A DNA stretch of 64,000 nucleotides from JBGTSJ01 sp041940305 (lineage in GTDB: Bacteria; Planctomycetota; Planctomycetia; Planctomycetales; Planctomycetaceae), in assembly GCA_041940305.1 (NCBI GenBank), contig JBGTSJ010000002.1:248001-312000 (forward strand), written 5' to 3'. Of the stretch, positions 7,924 to 15,722 are shown in pieces. Under the pieces are notes generated by a model, which saw only the letters and a list, made by a program, of their open reading frames with translations, had not been told where the DNA came from and searched no databases. Position numbers and translations under genes: made by a program. The stretch's first letter is position 1, and each line of letters opens with the position of its first letter.

Positions 7924-8727
7924 CTATGAGAGTCCGAGGACGTCCTGCATGGAGTAGAGGCCTGGGCGTTGGGTGAGGAGGTACTTGGCCGCGGCGAGCG
8001 CTCCGTAGGCGTAGCTGTCGCGCGTGTGGCCGCGGACGTCGATGGTCAGCGTCTCTCCCAGCATGCCGAAGATGATGGCGTGCTCGCCGACGTTGTCGCC
8101 GGTCCGCAGAGCATGGTAGCCGATCTCCGACTGCGGCCGCTGGCCGGTGCGCCCTTCGCGCCCGTGGACGTGCTTTGTCTGTCCCATCTCGGCGGCGATG
8201 ATCTCGCCGAACTTAAGCGCCGTCCCGCTGGGGGCGTCCTCCTTGAAGCGGTGATGCCGTTCGACGATCTCGACGTCCACACCCGAAGAGAGCGACTTAA
8301 GCGCCGCGGCTGCCTGCTGGGCGAGCTTCATTGCCAGATTGACGGCGAGGCTCATGCTGGGCGCGAGAATCAACGGCGTCTGCTGTGCGGCTGAGAGCAC
8401 GGTTTCCTTCTGTTGGGGCGTCAGGCCGGTCGTGGCCCCGACGAGGGGGATCTGACGTTCGGCACAGACTTCCGCGATCTTCAGCAGTCCGGCCGGCATG
8501 GAGAAGTCGATGACGACGTCGACCCGGTCCCCAAGTTCCGTGGAAATCGCGACGCCGATCGGACCGACCCCGGCCAGTTCGCCGGCATCGCGGCCGATCG
8601 CCGGACTTCCGGCCGCTTCCAGCGCGGCCGCGAGTTTCAGTTCAGGATCGGCGTGGGTCAGCGCGACAATCCGCTGGCCCATGCGGCCGGCGGCGCCGTT
8701 AACAGCAATCGAAATCGGAGCGGGCAT
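7924..8727 (-). CDS. dapB: 4-hydroxy-tetrahydrodipicolinate reductase
   Basis: DapB reduces 4-hydroxy-tetrahydrodipicolinate with NAD(P)H on the way to diaminopimelate and lysine. The 267-residue protein has the Rossmann start VNGAAGRMGQ, the VIDFSMP and GATTGLT segments, the catalytic region ERHHRFKEDAPSGTAL (His pair and Lys) and the C-terminal RDSYAYGALAAAKYL. The usual SANFS-like motif reads APSMSLAVN, a modest deviation. With asd, lysA and dapL elsewhere in this window it forms the diaminopimelate route feeding peptidoglycan and lysine. Confidence 0.95.
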   Translation of the reverse strand: MPAPISIAVNGAAGRMGQRIVALTHADPELKLAAALEAAGSPAIGRDAGELAGVGPIGVAISTELGDRVDVVIDFSMPAGLLKIAEVCAERQIPLVGATTGLTPQQKETVLSAAQQTPLILAPSMSLAVNLAMKLAQQAAAALKSLSSGVDVEIVERHHRFKEDAPSGTALKFGEIIAAEMGQTKHVHGREGRTGQRPQSEIGYHALRTGDNVGEHAIIFGMLGETLTIDVRGHTRDSYAYGALAAAKYLLTQRPGLYSMQDVLGLS

Positions 8728-8747
8728 ATTGCAGGTCGACTCGTGAC

Positions 8748-8773
8748 GAGCGGCGGGTTATACCCCGCCGCTC
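8748..8773. repeat. GC hairpin, 10-bp arms (GAGCGGCGGG)
   Basis: A perfect 10-bp inverted repeat (8748-8757 and 8764-8773) with a 6-nt loop TTATAC lies between dapB and the GT4 gene. It has no T-run, so it is not a standard terminator. A related, less perfect element is at 36923-36950, overlapping the end of larB. Confidence 0.7.
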
Positions 8774-8810
8774 ATTGGTGGTGAGCGCCGCGATTATGGA
8801 CGACAGCCCC

Positions 8811-9935
8811 TCATCCCTCCAGTGCAGCGCGCCAGAACCTGCCGAGTTCTGCGGCCCGGTCCTGAATTGCAAACCGCCGCGCAATCCGCTCGCGCGCCCG
8901 GCCAGCCATTACGCGGCGCTGCTCAACCTCATGGCAGGCCGTCCGGATGGATGATGCCAGGTGCGCCGCATCGCCGGGATCGACTATCCACCCGCAATCA
9001 TCCCCCAGCATTTCACGCGTCCCGCCGACGTCTGTCGCCACGATCGGCACTCCCGAAGCAGCTGCCTCCAGCAGGACCCGCCCGAACGGCTCCTGCCGGG
9101 CCGGATGGACCAGCAGATCGACCTCGTTGAGCAGCCGGGGAACATCGTCCCGCCGTCCGAGGAGATGCAGCCGGTCGCGCAGGCCGGCAGTGCGGAATCG
9201 CTCGTGCAGGTCATGCTCGAAGGCGATGCTTTCCGGTTTGTTGGAGTGTCGTTCGCCGATAATGAGGTAGTGAGTCTCCGGCAGGAGATCGCGATTGAGG
9301 ACGGCCGCCTCAGCCAGAATGTCCAATCCCTTTCGCAGCCCGATCTGGCCGATGGCCGTGACCAGAAATGCATCCGGCGACAGGCCGAGTTCGGCCTTGA
9401 GCCCTCCGGCCGCCGGTCGCGGGGCGAACGCGTTGCAGTCGATGCCGTTGTAGATGACGTCCACGTGCGACGGATCGAGTCCCTGGGCGACATGGAACTC
9501 GCGCGTCGCGTGCGAGACGGCGACCAGGCCGCGATTGCGGTTCAGGTCGGCAATGGCTGCGGCGCTCAGCCGGACGATGTCCCGCAGATGGGCCGAGCAG
9601 GGAATGCCGAGCTGCTGCACAGCCGCTCCCGTCAGTCGCCCCATGGAGAGGCTGTTGGCGTGGATCAACTCCGGCCGAAACTCGTCGGTGATGGCTCGGA
9701 GACTCGATACGGAGTCCTCCCGTGGCAGCAGGTGGCCATCCAGATTGCGCACAGCGAAGGGGACGTGCGCGACTGATCGTACTCTCACTTGATCAGCAAG
9801 GGCACCCGGCGACGGGCAGAGGACGATGAATTCAAACTCTGGACGCGGCAGGTGATCGATGACCGACAGCAGAGATCGCTCACCGCCGTTGAGCGAAGCA
9901 TATTCACAGAGAACGGCAATCCGCAGCGGAGGCAT
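8811..9935 (-). CDS. Glycosyltransferase family 4 (GT-B fold)
   Basis: A 374-residue retaining glycosyltransferase transferring a sugar from a nucleotide or lipid donor to an unknown acceptor. The N-terminal Rossmann half starts RIAVLCEYASLNGGER with the donor-side glycine pair; the C-terminal half holds QIGLRKGLDIL, LLGRRDDVPRLL and the GT4 E-x7-E motif in HPARQEPFGRVLLEAAASG followed by ATDVGG. No membrane segment is seen, so it acts on the cytoplasmic side. The start at 9933-9935 begins directly at the conserved strand; an in-frame start 20 codons upstream is possible. It stands alone rather than in a polysaccharide cluster. Confidence 0.9.
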   Translation of the reverse strand: MPPLRIAVLCEYASLNGGERSLLSVIDHLPRPEFEFIVLCPSPGALADQVRVRSVAHVPFAVRNLDGHLLPREDSVSSLRAITDEFRPELIHANSLSMGRLTGAAVQQLGIPCSAHLRDIVRLSAAAIADLNRNRGLVAVSHATREFHVAQGLDPSHVDVIYNGIDCNAFAPRPAAGGLKAELGLSPDAFLVTAIGQIGLRKGLDILAEAAVLNRDLLPETHYLIIGERHSNKPESIAFEHDLHERFRTAGLRDRLHLLGRRDDVPRLLNEVDLLVHPARQEPFGRVLLEAAASGVPIVATDVGGTREMLGDDCGWIVDPGDAAHLASSIRTACHEVEQRRVMAGRARERIARRFAIQDRAAELGRFWRAALEG

Positions 9936-10009
9936 GCCGGCATCGTAGTCACCATCCAATGGGCCGACCACGCGGTGGCCCGGGATACCGGACATCGTGC
10001 CGTCCCTTA

Positions 10010-10036
10010 CTCCGTTTCCTCTGTTGCCTCCTGTTC
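10010..10036. repeat. Copy of the AACAGGAGG-type repeat
   Basis: Reads CTCCGTTTCCTCTGTT then GCCTCCTGTTC. Its reverse complement matches 39672-39698 in about 25 of 27 positions, so it is a dispersed copy of the arm found in the accB-accC spacer. It lies in the 583-bp gap upstream of the GT4 gene. Confidence 0.75.
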
Positions 10037-10074
10037 AATTCCGTTCTCCCGCATTGCATCCAGCACAACGCGAA

Positions 10075-10102
10075 GCAGCCCGGTTCGGGGGAACCGGGCT
10101 GC
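10075..10102. repeat. Hairpin with 11-bp arms (GCAGCCCGGTT)
   Basis: A perfect 11-bp inverted repeat (10075-10085 and 10092-10102) with loop CGGGGG. The core CCCGGTT/AACCGGG is shared with the hairpins at 17440-17470, 37759-37790 and 41861-41887. There is no T-run. Confidence 0.75.
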
Positions 10103-10518
10103 GTTCGACGCGTCGATCTATATGAATCACTCGTCCTTCGTCGTCCACGAAGTCGAATGCAGGGTCCTTGGCCACGCGGGAATCGTATTGTTCGAGAAGC
10201 CCGCTCCCTCCAGGACGCAGAGCGTTCGGTCCGTCGCCCGGTCAATCCGACCCGGCTCGCCCTTCCTGCGTGGCATGGCAGAAGTATTTGCACGTCGCGT
10301 GCCAAACACACGGAGACGTCAGCTTCTGCTGTTCTGTGGGAAAATGTGACGAAGTAGGAGTTCCTCCGACTGGCATCGTGTGATCAGCGAGACCACACGC
10401 GCCGTCAGGTCGATGACTCATGATCCTAATCGCGCCCGCTCGCGACTCTCGTCGAGGGAGTGGGAGCCAACCGCTCCCTGCCGGTCGCGGCTCATGGGTG
10501 TAGTTGCGCATCCAGACG

Positions 10519-11301
10519 TCAGGCGATTGCCAGTGTCGCCTCGTGGCGGCGGCACAAGTCGGCAATGCTGGGGACGACCTGGTCGGGACAGTAGGTGAAT
10601 CGGTGCAGGTCGGCTTCGCGCGTGCCGCCGCTGAGGACCAGCACCGTGCGGCAGCCCATCTGCACGCCGCCGAGGATGTCGGTCTCCAGCGTGTCGCCGA
10701 CGACGGTGATTTCCTCCGGCTGCAGTCCCAGTTCGGCACAGGCGAAGCGGAACATCACCGGGCTGGGCTTGCCGACGCTGAAGGCCGTGCGCCCCGTGGC
10801 CGCTTCGAGCATGGAGACAATCGCTCCGCAGCCTGGCCGCGTGCCGTTCTGGGTGGGGCAGTTGGGATCGAGGTTGGTGGCGATCAGCTTCGCGCCGCGT
10901 TCGATCATCTGCACGGCGGTCTCGATCATCTCGAAGTTGAAGCTCCGCCCTTCGCCGACGACCACATAGTCGGGGTCATGATCGACGATCGAGTAGCCGT
11001 TGTGATGCAGAGCCTGCAGCAGGCCCCCTTCGCCGATGACGTACGCGGTGCCGTTGGGCTTCTGCCGCGCGATGAACCGCGCCGTCGCCATCGCGCAGGT
11101 GAAGATGTGCGTTTCCTCGACGTTGATCCCCATGCGGGCCAGCTTGGTCGCCACGTCGCGGCGGGTTCGCTGACTGTTGTTGGTGAGGAACAGAAAGGGA
11201 ACATCCTGCTCCCGCAGCTCCGCGATCCACTCCGCGGCCCCCGGGATCACCTGGGAGCCGCGGTAGATCACGCCGTCCATGTCAATCAGATATCCGGTCA
11301 T
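10519..11301 (-). CDS. NagD/UmpH-type HAD-IIA phosphatase
   Basis: Cytosolic HAD-superfamily phosphatase (260 residues, type C2A cap). Motif I is DMDGVIYRG with the nucleophile and acid Asp, motif II lies in FLTNNSQRTR, the cap follows, then GKPSPVMF with the motif III Lys, and motif IV is VVGDTLETDILGG. Relatives dephosphorylate nucleoside monophosphates (UmpH), 4-nitrophenyl phosphate or phosphoglycolate; substrate choice is set by the cap and is not clear here. The start ATG at 11299-11301 puts the catalytic Asp at the expected distance from the N-terminus; the frame is open much further upstream but that part is Arg-rich and non-conserved. Confidence 0.9.
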   Translation of the reverse strand: MTGYLIDMDGVIYRGSQVIPGAAEWIAELREQDVPFLFLTNNSQRTRRDVATKLARMGINVEETHIFTCAMATARFIARQKPNGTAYVIGEGGLLQALHHNGYSIVDHDPDYVVVGEGRSFNFEMIETAVQMIERGAKLIATNLDPNCPTQNGTRPGCGAIVSMLEAATGRTAFSVGKPSPVMFRFACAELGLQPEEITVVGDTLETDILGGVQMGCRTVLVLSGGTREADLHRFTYCPDQVVPSIADLCRRHEATLAIA

Positions 11302-11853
11302 TGTCTCGCTCAGTCGTTCCAGTCCATGGTTCATCGGCGGCCGCCAGCCGGCGTGCCGCACGTACGCCGAGCGCTGCCTGGAGCGAATGCAACGGCCGTG
11401 CCGCGATGGGACGACGTCTGGATTGAGCAGACATCCGGAAGCAACCGAACGACGCAACTGGCAATGCCGCCGGGAGTTCAGCAGCCTGTGCACACAATCC
11501 CTGCGGCGACTTTCGTCTCCAGTCCACGATTCACCTGCGCACTTTCCGCGCTCAGCAGAGGTGACCCATGGATCTCACGGATGCGCACGGATGAGGAAGA
11601 ATTCAGCAGAGAACTTCCGATCGGCCCAAATCCGGTCGCCTGGGGAACCACGGAATACGCGGAAGACACGGAAGTGAAGAAAGGAACCGCGAAATGGACG
11701 AAAGATGCGAAACCCGAGGGGCCTGATCTCTGCCTGCCAAGTTTCGCCTTTTTGCGAGTTTCGCGGTTCACTTCCTTTGTTTCCGTGTGTTCCGTGCTTT
11801 CCGTGGTTACCCCCATCACGCGAGCAAAACGCCGGAGGGATGACGCACAGCGA
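11302..11853. other. 552-bp gap between NagD-type gene and lysA
   Basis: The centre and right of the gap are occupied by the large palindrome at 11643-11813. The rest shows no ORF with good codon pattern and no RNA gene; an Arg-rich frame upstream of the NagD-type start was judged non-coding. Confidence 0.6.
11643..11813. repeat. Large imperfect palindrome, arms about 70 nt
   Basis: Left arm 11643-11712 (with GGAACCACGGAA, GACACGGAAG, GAACCGCGAAA) and right arm 11741-11813 (with TTTCGCGGTTC, TTCCGTGTGTTCC, CCGTGGTTACCC) are complementary at roughly 70-75 percent of positions with a loop of about 28 nt. The repeated ACACGGAA/TTCCGTGT units make it low-complexity. No plausible coding frame. 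Confidence 0.75.
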
Positions 11854-13128
11854 TCACGAAACCTGCTCAGCGGCGATCAGGTCGGCGTAGGTTTCGCGCT
11901 TGCGGATGAGCCGGTAGGAGTTGCCGTCGACAAGGACCTCGGCGCCGCGGGGGCGGGAGTTGTAGTGGCTGCTCATAGCGGTGCCGTAGGCGCCGGCGCT
12001 GAAGACGGCCAGCAGTTCGCCCCTTTCGACCGGTGGGAGCCAGCGGGCTTTGGCCAGGTAGTCGCCCGATTCGCAGATGGGGCCGACGACGTCGGCCGGT
12101 TCGCAGCCCTGGATTTCGGCTTCGTAATCCTCCGGCGGTGCGACGCGGGGGGCGACGGGCCAGATGCGGTGGAACGAGTCGTACATCGCCGGTCGCACGA
12201 GGTCGTTCATGCCACCGTCCTGGATGACGAACAGCTTGCCCCCCTCGCGCTTGGTGTAGATGACCTTTGTCACCAGGATGCCGGCGTTGCCGCAAATGCG
12301 GCGGCCGGGCTCCAGAGCCAGGCGGCAACCGGCCTCCTTCACGTATGGGACGATGACGTCGGCGTACTTCGAGACGGGCGGCGCTTCGTCGCCGCGATAG
12401 CTGAGGCCGAACCCGCCTCCCAGGTTGATCCAGTTTGTGCGGTGCCCTTTTGACCGCAGTTCCTGGACAATCGCCAGCGCCTTCTTCGCCGCGGCTTCGT
12501 ACGGCTCGGTCGTCAGAATCGGCGACCCCAGATGCATGTGGATGCCACGGAGTTCCAGATGCGGATCGGCGAGGACCTTGTCGGCGAGCTGGGCGCCGCG
12601 CTCGATGTCCATGCCGAACTTGTTCCCCTTCTTGCCGGTCGTCGTCTTGGCGTGCGTCCTGGCGTCAATGTCCGGATTCAGCCGCAGCGCGACCGGCGCC
12701 ACGCGGTTCATCGCCGCGGCGACGGCAGAGATCGCATCCAGCTCCGCTTCGCTTTCGACGTTGAACATCAGGATGTTCGCTTCCAGGCCGAAGCGAATCT
12801 CCTCATCCGTCTTGCCCACGCCCGCGAACACCACGCGCGTCGTGTCGGCCCCGGCCTGCTGCACGCGGTACAACTCGCCGCCGGAGACCACGTCAAAGCT
12901 GCTGCCGGCCTCATTGAGCAGCTTGAGCAGACTCAGATTGGAATTGGCCTTCACCGAGTAACACAGGACCGGCTCCACCGCGGCGAAGGCGTCGCGGATG
13001 GCGCCGTACTCGTGGAGGATTTTGGCCTGCGAGTAGACCCAGAGAGGCGTACCGAATTCGGCGGCGAGGTCAGCGACGGGGACGTCTTCGCAGAAGAGTT
13101 GGCCGTCGCGGTAATCAAAAGTTTCCAT
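11854..13128 (-). CDS. lysA: Diaminopimelate decarboxylase
   Basis: PLP-dependent decarboxylation of meso-diaminopimelate to L-lysine, the last step of lysine synthesis. At 424 residues it has family length. The PLP lysine is in CYSVKANSN; HMHLGSPI, NLGGGFG, LEPGRRI (phosphate and substrate binding), CESGDYLA and the closing SAGAYG are all present. The ATG at 13126-13128 starts right before DYRDGQLFCED. It lies 134 bp downstream of asd; that gap is filled by a palindromic repeat (13160-13258), so the two may be cotranscribed with a structured spacer. Confidence 0.96.
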   Translation of the reverse strand: METFDYRDGQLFCEDVPVADLAAEFGTPLWVYSQAKILHEYGAIRDAFAAVEPVLCYSVKANSNLSLLKLLNEAGSSFDVVSGGELYRVQQAGADTTRVVFAGVGKTDEEIRFGLEANILMFNVESEAELDAISAVAAAMNRVAPVALRLNPDIDARTHAKTTTGKKGNKFGMDIERGAQLADKVLADPHLELRGIHMHLGSPILTTEPYEAAAKKALAIVQELRSKGHRTNWINLGGGFGLSYRGDEAPPVSKYADVIVPYVKEAGCRLALEPGRRICGNAGILVTKVIYTKREGGKLFVIQDGGMNDLVRPAMYDSFHRIWPVAPRVAPPEDYEAEIQGCEPADVVGPICESGDYLAKARWLPPVERGELLAVFSAGAYGTAMSSHYNSRPRGAEVLVDGNSYRLIRKRETYADLIAAEQVS

Positions 13129-13159
13129 GGATGAAGTTCTGACTTGAGTGGCATTGTCT

Positions 13160-13258
13160 CGATGCAAAGCCGCGGTGTCGCAAAGACCCGCAAAGGAAGT
13201 GTGTGCCTTCGCTTTCAAAAACCTTTGCGCGTCTCCGCGTCTTAGCGCCTTTGCGTCG
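13160..13258. repeat. GCAAAG/CTTTGC palindrome between asd and lysA
   Basis: Left arm 13160-13196 (GCAAAG units) and right arm 13222-13258 (CTTTGCG and CCTTTGCG units) pair at about 28 of 37 positions with a 25-nt loop. It fills almost the whole asd-lysA spacer. Confidence 0.75.
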
Positions 13259-13262
13259 AGCA

Positions 13263-14273
13263 TCAAGTTGACCGCCGCTGCGCCAGCAGTTCGGCGATCT
13301 GCACCGCGTTGGTGGCGGCGCCTTTCCGCAGGTTGTCGCTGACGCACCAGAACGTCAGGCCGTTGGGATGGGACAGGTCCTTGCGGATGCGACCGATGAA
13401 GACCAGGTCCGAACCGTCGCAGGTGCTGGGGAGCGGGTACTCGCCCGACTTCAGGTCGTCCACAACCTTGAGCCCGGGGAAGGAAGAGAACAGTTCGCGC
13501 GCTTCTTCCGGAACGACGGGCCGTTCGGTCTCCACCCAGATGGTCTCGCTGTGGCAGTTTGATACGGGGATGCGTACGCAGGTGGCGCTGATCTGCATCT
13601 CCGGCGCGTGCAGCATCTTGCGGGTCTCGTACACCATCTTCATCTCTTCGCTGGTGTAACCCGCCTCTTTCTCACTGCCGATCTGCGGGATTGCGTTGAA
13701 CGCAATGGGGTGCTTGAAGGCCTTGTACTTGTACGAGCCTCCGTTCAGGCTGGCCTTCGTCCCTTCGATCAGGTCTTCCGTCCCCGAGACCCCCGCCCCG
13801 CTGGTGGCCTGGTAGGTGCTGACGACGACGCGCTTCACCTTTGCCGTGTCGTGCAGCGGCTTGAGCGCCATCACCATTTGCGTGGTGGAACAGTTCGGGC
13901 TGGCGATGATGCCTTTGGCGTTGAGCGCGTCCTGCGGATTGACTTCCGGGATGACGAGCGCGACTCCGTCCCGCATCCGCCAGTAGCCGGATTCGTCGAT
14001 CACCGTCGCCCCTGCCTCGACGGCCGCGGGAAGGTACTCGGCCGCGATGTCGTCCGGAGTGGAGGCCAGGACGAGATCGGTTTCGGCGAACGCCGACTTG
14101 GTGAGCTCTTCGACTCCGACCGGCTCGCCGCGGAAGCGAATCGTGCTGCCGGCGCTGCGGGCGGATGCGAGAAAGCGGAACCGCTTCGCCGGAAACTCCC
14201 GTTCCTCCAGGAGTTGCCGCATGATCCGGCCGACGGCGCCGGTCGCTCCCACTAACGCCACTGTCTCAAACAC
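13263..14273 (-). CDS. asd: Aspartate-semialdehyde dehydrogenase
   Basis: NADPH-dependent reduction of aspartyl phosphate to aspartate semialdehyde, the branch-point substrate for diaminopimelate, lysine, methionine and threonine. The protein (336 residues) begins VALVGATGAVG (nucleotide binding), has the catalytic Cys in SPNCSTTQ, the STYQATSGAG loop, the substrate-binding region with HSETI, and a C-terminal WCVSDNLRKGAA. It starts at a GTG (14271-14273) supported by AGGAG about 8 nt upstream. It lies directly upstream of lysA on the same strand. Confidence 0.96.
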   Translation of the reverse strand: MFETVALVGATGAVGRIMRQLLEEREFPAKRFRFLASARSAGSTIRFRGEPVGVEELTKSAFAETDLVLASTPDDIAAEYLPAAVEAGATVIDESGYWRMRDGVALVIPEVNPQDALNAKGIIASPNCSTTQMVMALKPLHDTAKVKRVVVSTYQATSGAGVSGTEDLIEGTKASLNGGSYKYKAFKHPIAFNAIPQIGSEKEAGYTSEEMKMVYETRKMLHAPEMQISATCVRIPVSNCHSETIWVETERPVVPEEARELFSSFPGLKVVDDLKSGEYPLPSTCDGSDLVFIGRIRKDLSHPNGLTFWCVSDNLRKGAATNAVQIAELLAQRRST

Positions 14274-14467
14274 GTCCGCATCTCCTGCAGTAAGGTCGAA
14301 TCAGTCGAATCGACGAATATAGCGATCGCGCCGGATGACACGCAAATTGACCGCGCTGTTCGCGCCGGAACGCGCAGCGGGTTCGCCGCGGGATTCGGAA
14401 ACTTCGAGTGCGACATCATCGGCGACGCGGTTGCACCGGACCCGGCCTGAATCGCTGCATCCGAGCG

Positions 14468-15541
14468 TTATACCGGAAGCGACAGTTCGCCCCGCTGGAT
14501 TCTCGCCAGGCTGTCGAACAGACCTTCCAGGCACAGCGGAACCGGCATCATCTGGGCCAGCTGCGCGTCCGCCTGGACGCAGCGGTCGATCGCGGCGGCG
14601 AGCCGGTCTGCCGCCTCCCGCCAGTCGCCACGGCAGCGGGCCAGCAGTGCCTGCCAAGCCGGCGAATCAATGTTTCCCTGATGCGCGGCTGCGGACGTCA
14701 GCAACTCGCGATAATGGACGACGGCGAAGCGGATGAGCCACCCCGCCGCCTCGCGCTGGGCCGGAACGTCCGAGCCGAGTTCCTCGACCAGCGCGATGAG
14801 AGCATCCGAGGCCTGCATCGGCAACAACTCCGCAGCCGAGAGGCGGGTATGCACTTCGTCCCGCAACTTGCGGAGGCTCGGGTCAAGCAGCTGGCGGGCC
14901 GTCGTCAGGCTCCCTTCGGACAACGCGGCGACGGCGTTCGCAGAGTGTGAGTCGGTCTCCCAACCCAACTCCCTCAGGAGTTCGGCGACGTCATTTTCCG
15001 GCAGCGGCCCAAAGTGAATCGGCTGGCAGCGCGAGCGGATGGTGGGAAGGAGCGCGTCCATCGAAGGACTGATCAGAAACAGGAGCGATCCTTCGGGCGG
15101 TTCCTCCAACGTCTTGAGCAGTGCGTTGGCGCTCTCCTCATTCATAGTGTCGGCATCGTCGATAATGGCGATGCGCCGCGTCGCCGACATCGGGCGGAGC
15201 GACAGGTCGTGCAGCAGCCCTTCCCGTCCGCGGCGGTCGTCCGCCCCGGCAATGAGGGCAATCGGCAGTTCCCGCTTCCCTTCCGGACAGGCAACGGTGA
15301 GCAGGTCGGGATGCGACCCCGCCCGCACCTGCCGGCAGGCGGGGCAATCGCCGCAGGCATCAAGATCCGTATCCCCCCGCTTTTCGCAGAACAGGCACTG
15401 GGCGATGCCGCGCGCGACGGTCCGTTTACCCACACCCGCCGGCCCGGCGAAGACATAAGCATGTGCGGTCCGGCCGCGTGCGAGCGCGTGCCGGAACATC
15501 TCCACCTGCCGCGAATGTCCGTGCAGAAAGTCCCAGAACAT
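14468..15541 (-). CDS. holB: DNA polymerase III clamp-loader delta-prime subunit
   Basis: Component of the clamp loader that opens the beta clamp. Features of the AAA+ delta-prime/tau lineage: P-loop FAGPAGVGKRT, a four-cysteine zinc module (CLFC ... CGDCPAC), the DDADTMNEESANALLKTLEEPP segment and the SRC motif (SRCQPIHF). The protein is 357 residues from the ATG at 15539-15541, just before DFLHGHSRQVEMF. An intact Walker A suggests it may resemble the tau/gamma paralogue, but the length and arrangement fit HolB. Its start is divergent from and close to the MFS gene on the other strand. Confidence 0.9.
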   Translation of the reverse strand: MFWDFLHGHSRQVEMFRHALARGRTAHAYVFAGPAGVGKRTVARGIAQCLFCEKRGDTDLDACGDCPACRQVRAGSHPDLLTVACPEGKRELPIALIAGADDRRGREGLLHDLSLRPMSATRRIAIIDDADTMNEESANALLKTLEEPPEGSLLFLISPSMDALLPTIRSRCQPIHFGPLPENDVAELLRELGWETDSHSANAVAALSEGSLTTARQLLDPSLRKLRDEVHTRLSAAELLPMQASDALIALVEELGSDVPAQREAAGWLIRFAVVHYRELLTSAAAHQGNIDSPAWQALLARCRGDWREAADRLAAAIDRCVQADAQLAQMMPVPLCLEGLFDSLARIQRGELSLPV

Positions 15542-15722
15542 GCCCGGAGGATATCGGCCCGCCACGCCGCAGGCCATCGCGGGCGACAGGACGCCGCGGC
15601 ATGACACCCTCAGCGCATCGTGGAATTCCGTATGGGACGGCGTTAGGATGCGGGCTTCGCCGGAACTCGGTCCGGGCGACTCTCTCCTCACGATCCACCA
15701 CACCGTCCGGGAAGTTTACGGC

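Larger units (their letters stand above)
9936..10518. other. 583-bp gap between GT4 and NagD-type genes
   Basis: The gap holds the repeat copy at 10010-10036 and the hairpin at 10075-10102. A minus-strand frame around 10110-10240 reads protein-like for about 45 codons (KDPAFDFVDDEGRVIHIDRR) but follows a stop and has no good start; it could be a gene remnant or repeat-derived. A GGGAGC/GCTCCC hairpin sits near 10470. No RNA gene is recognised. Confidence 0.5.

Noticed and set aside
9936..10518. Possible tRNA or small RNA gene in the long gap
   Set aside because: No T-loop, anticodon arm or CCA-type end found; the visible hairpin belongs to a repeat family.
10504..12453. Open frame of about 650 codons on plus across the NagD-type gene and lysA
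   Set aside because: It runs antisense to two well-conserved genes and through a palindrome; its composition (Arg/His/Gln-rich) shows no domain. High GC leaves antisense frames open.
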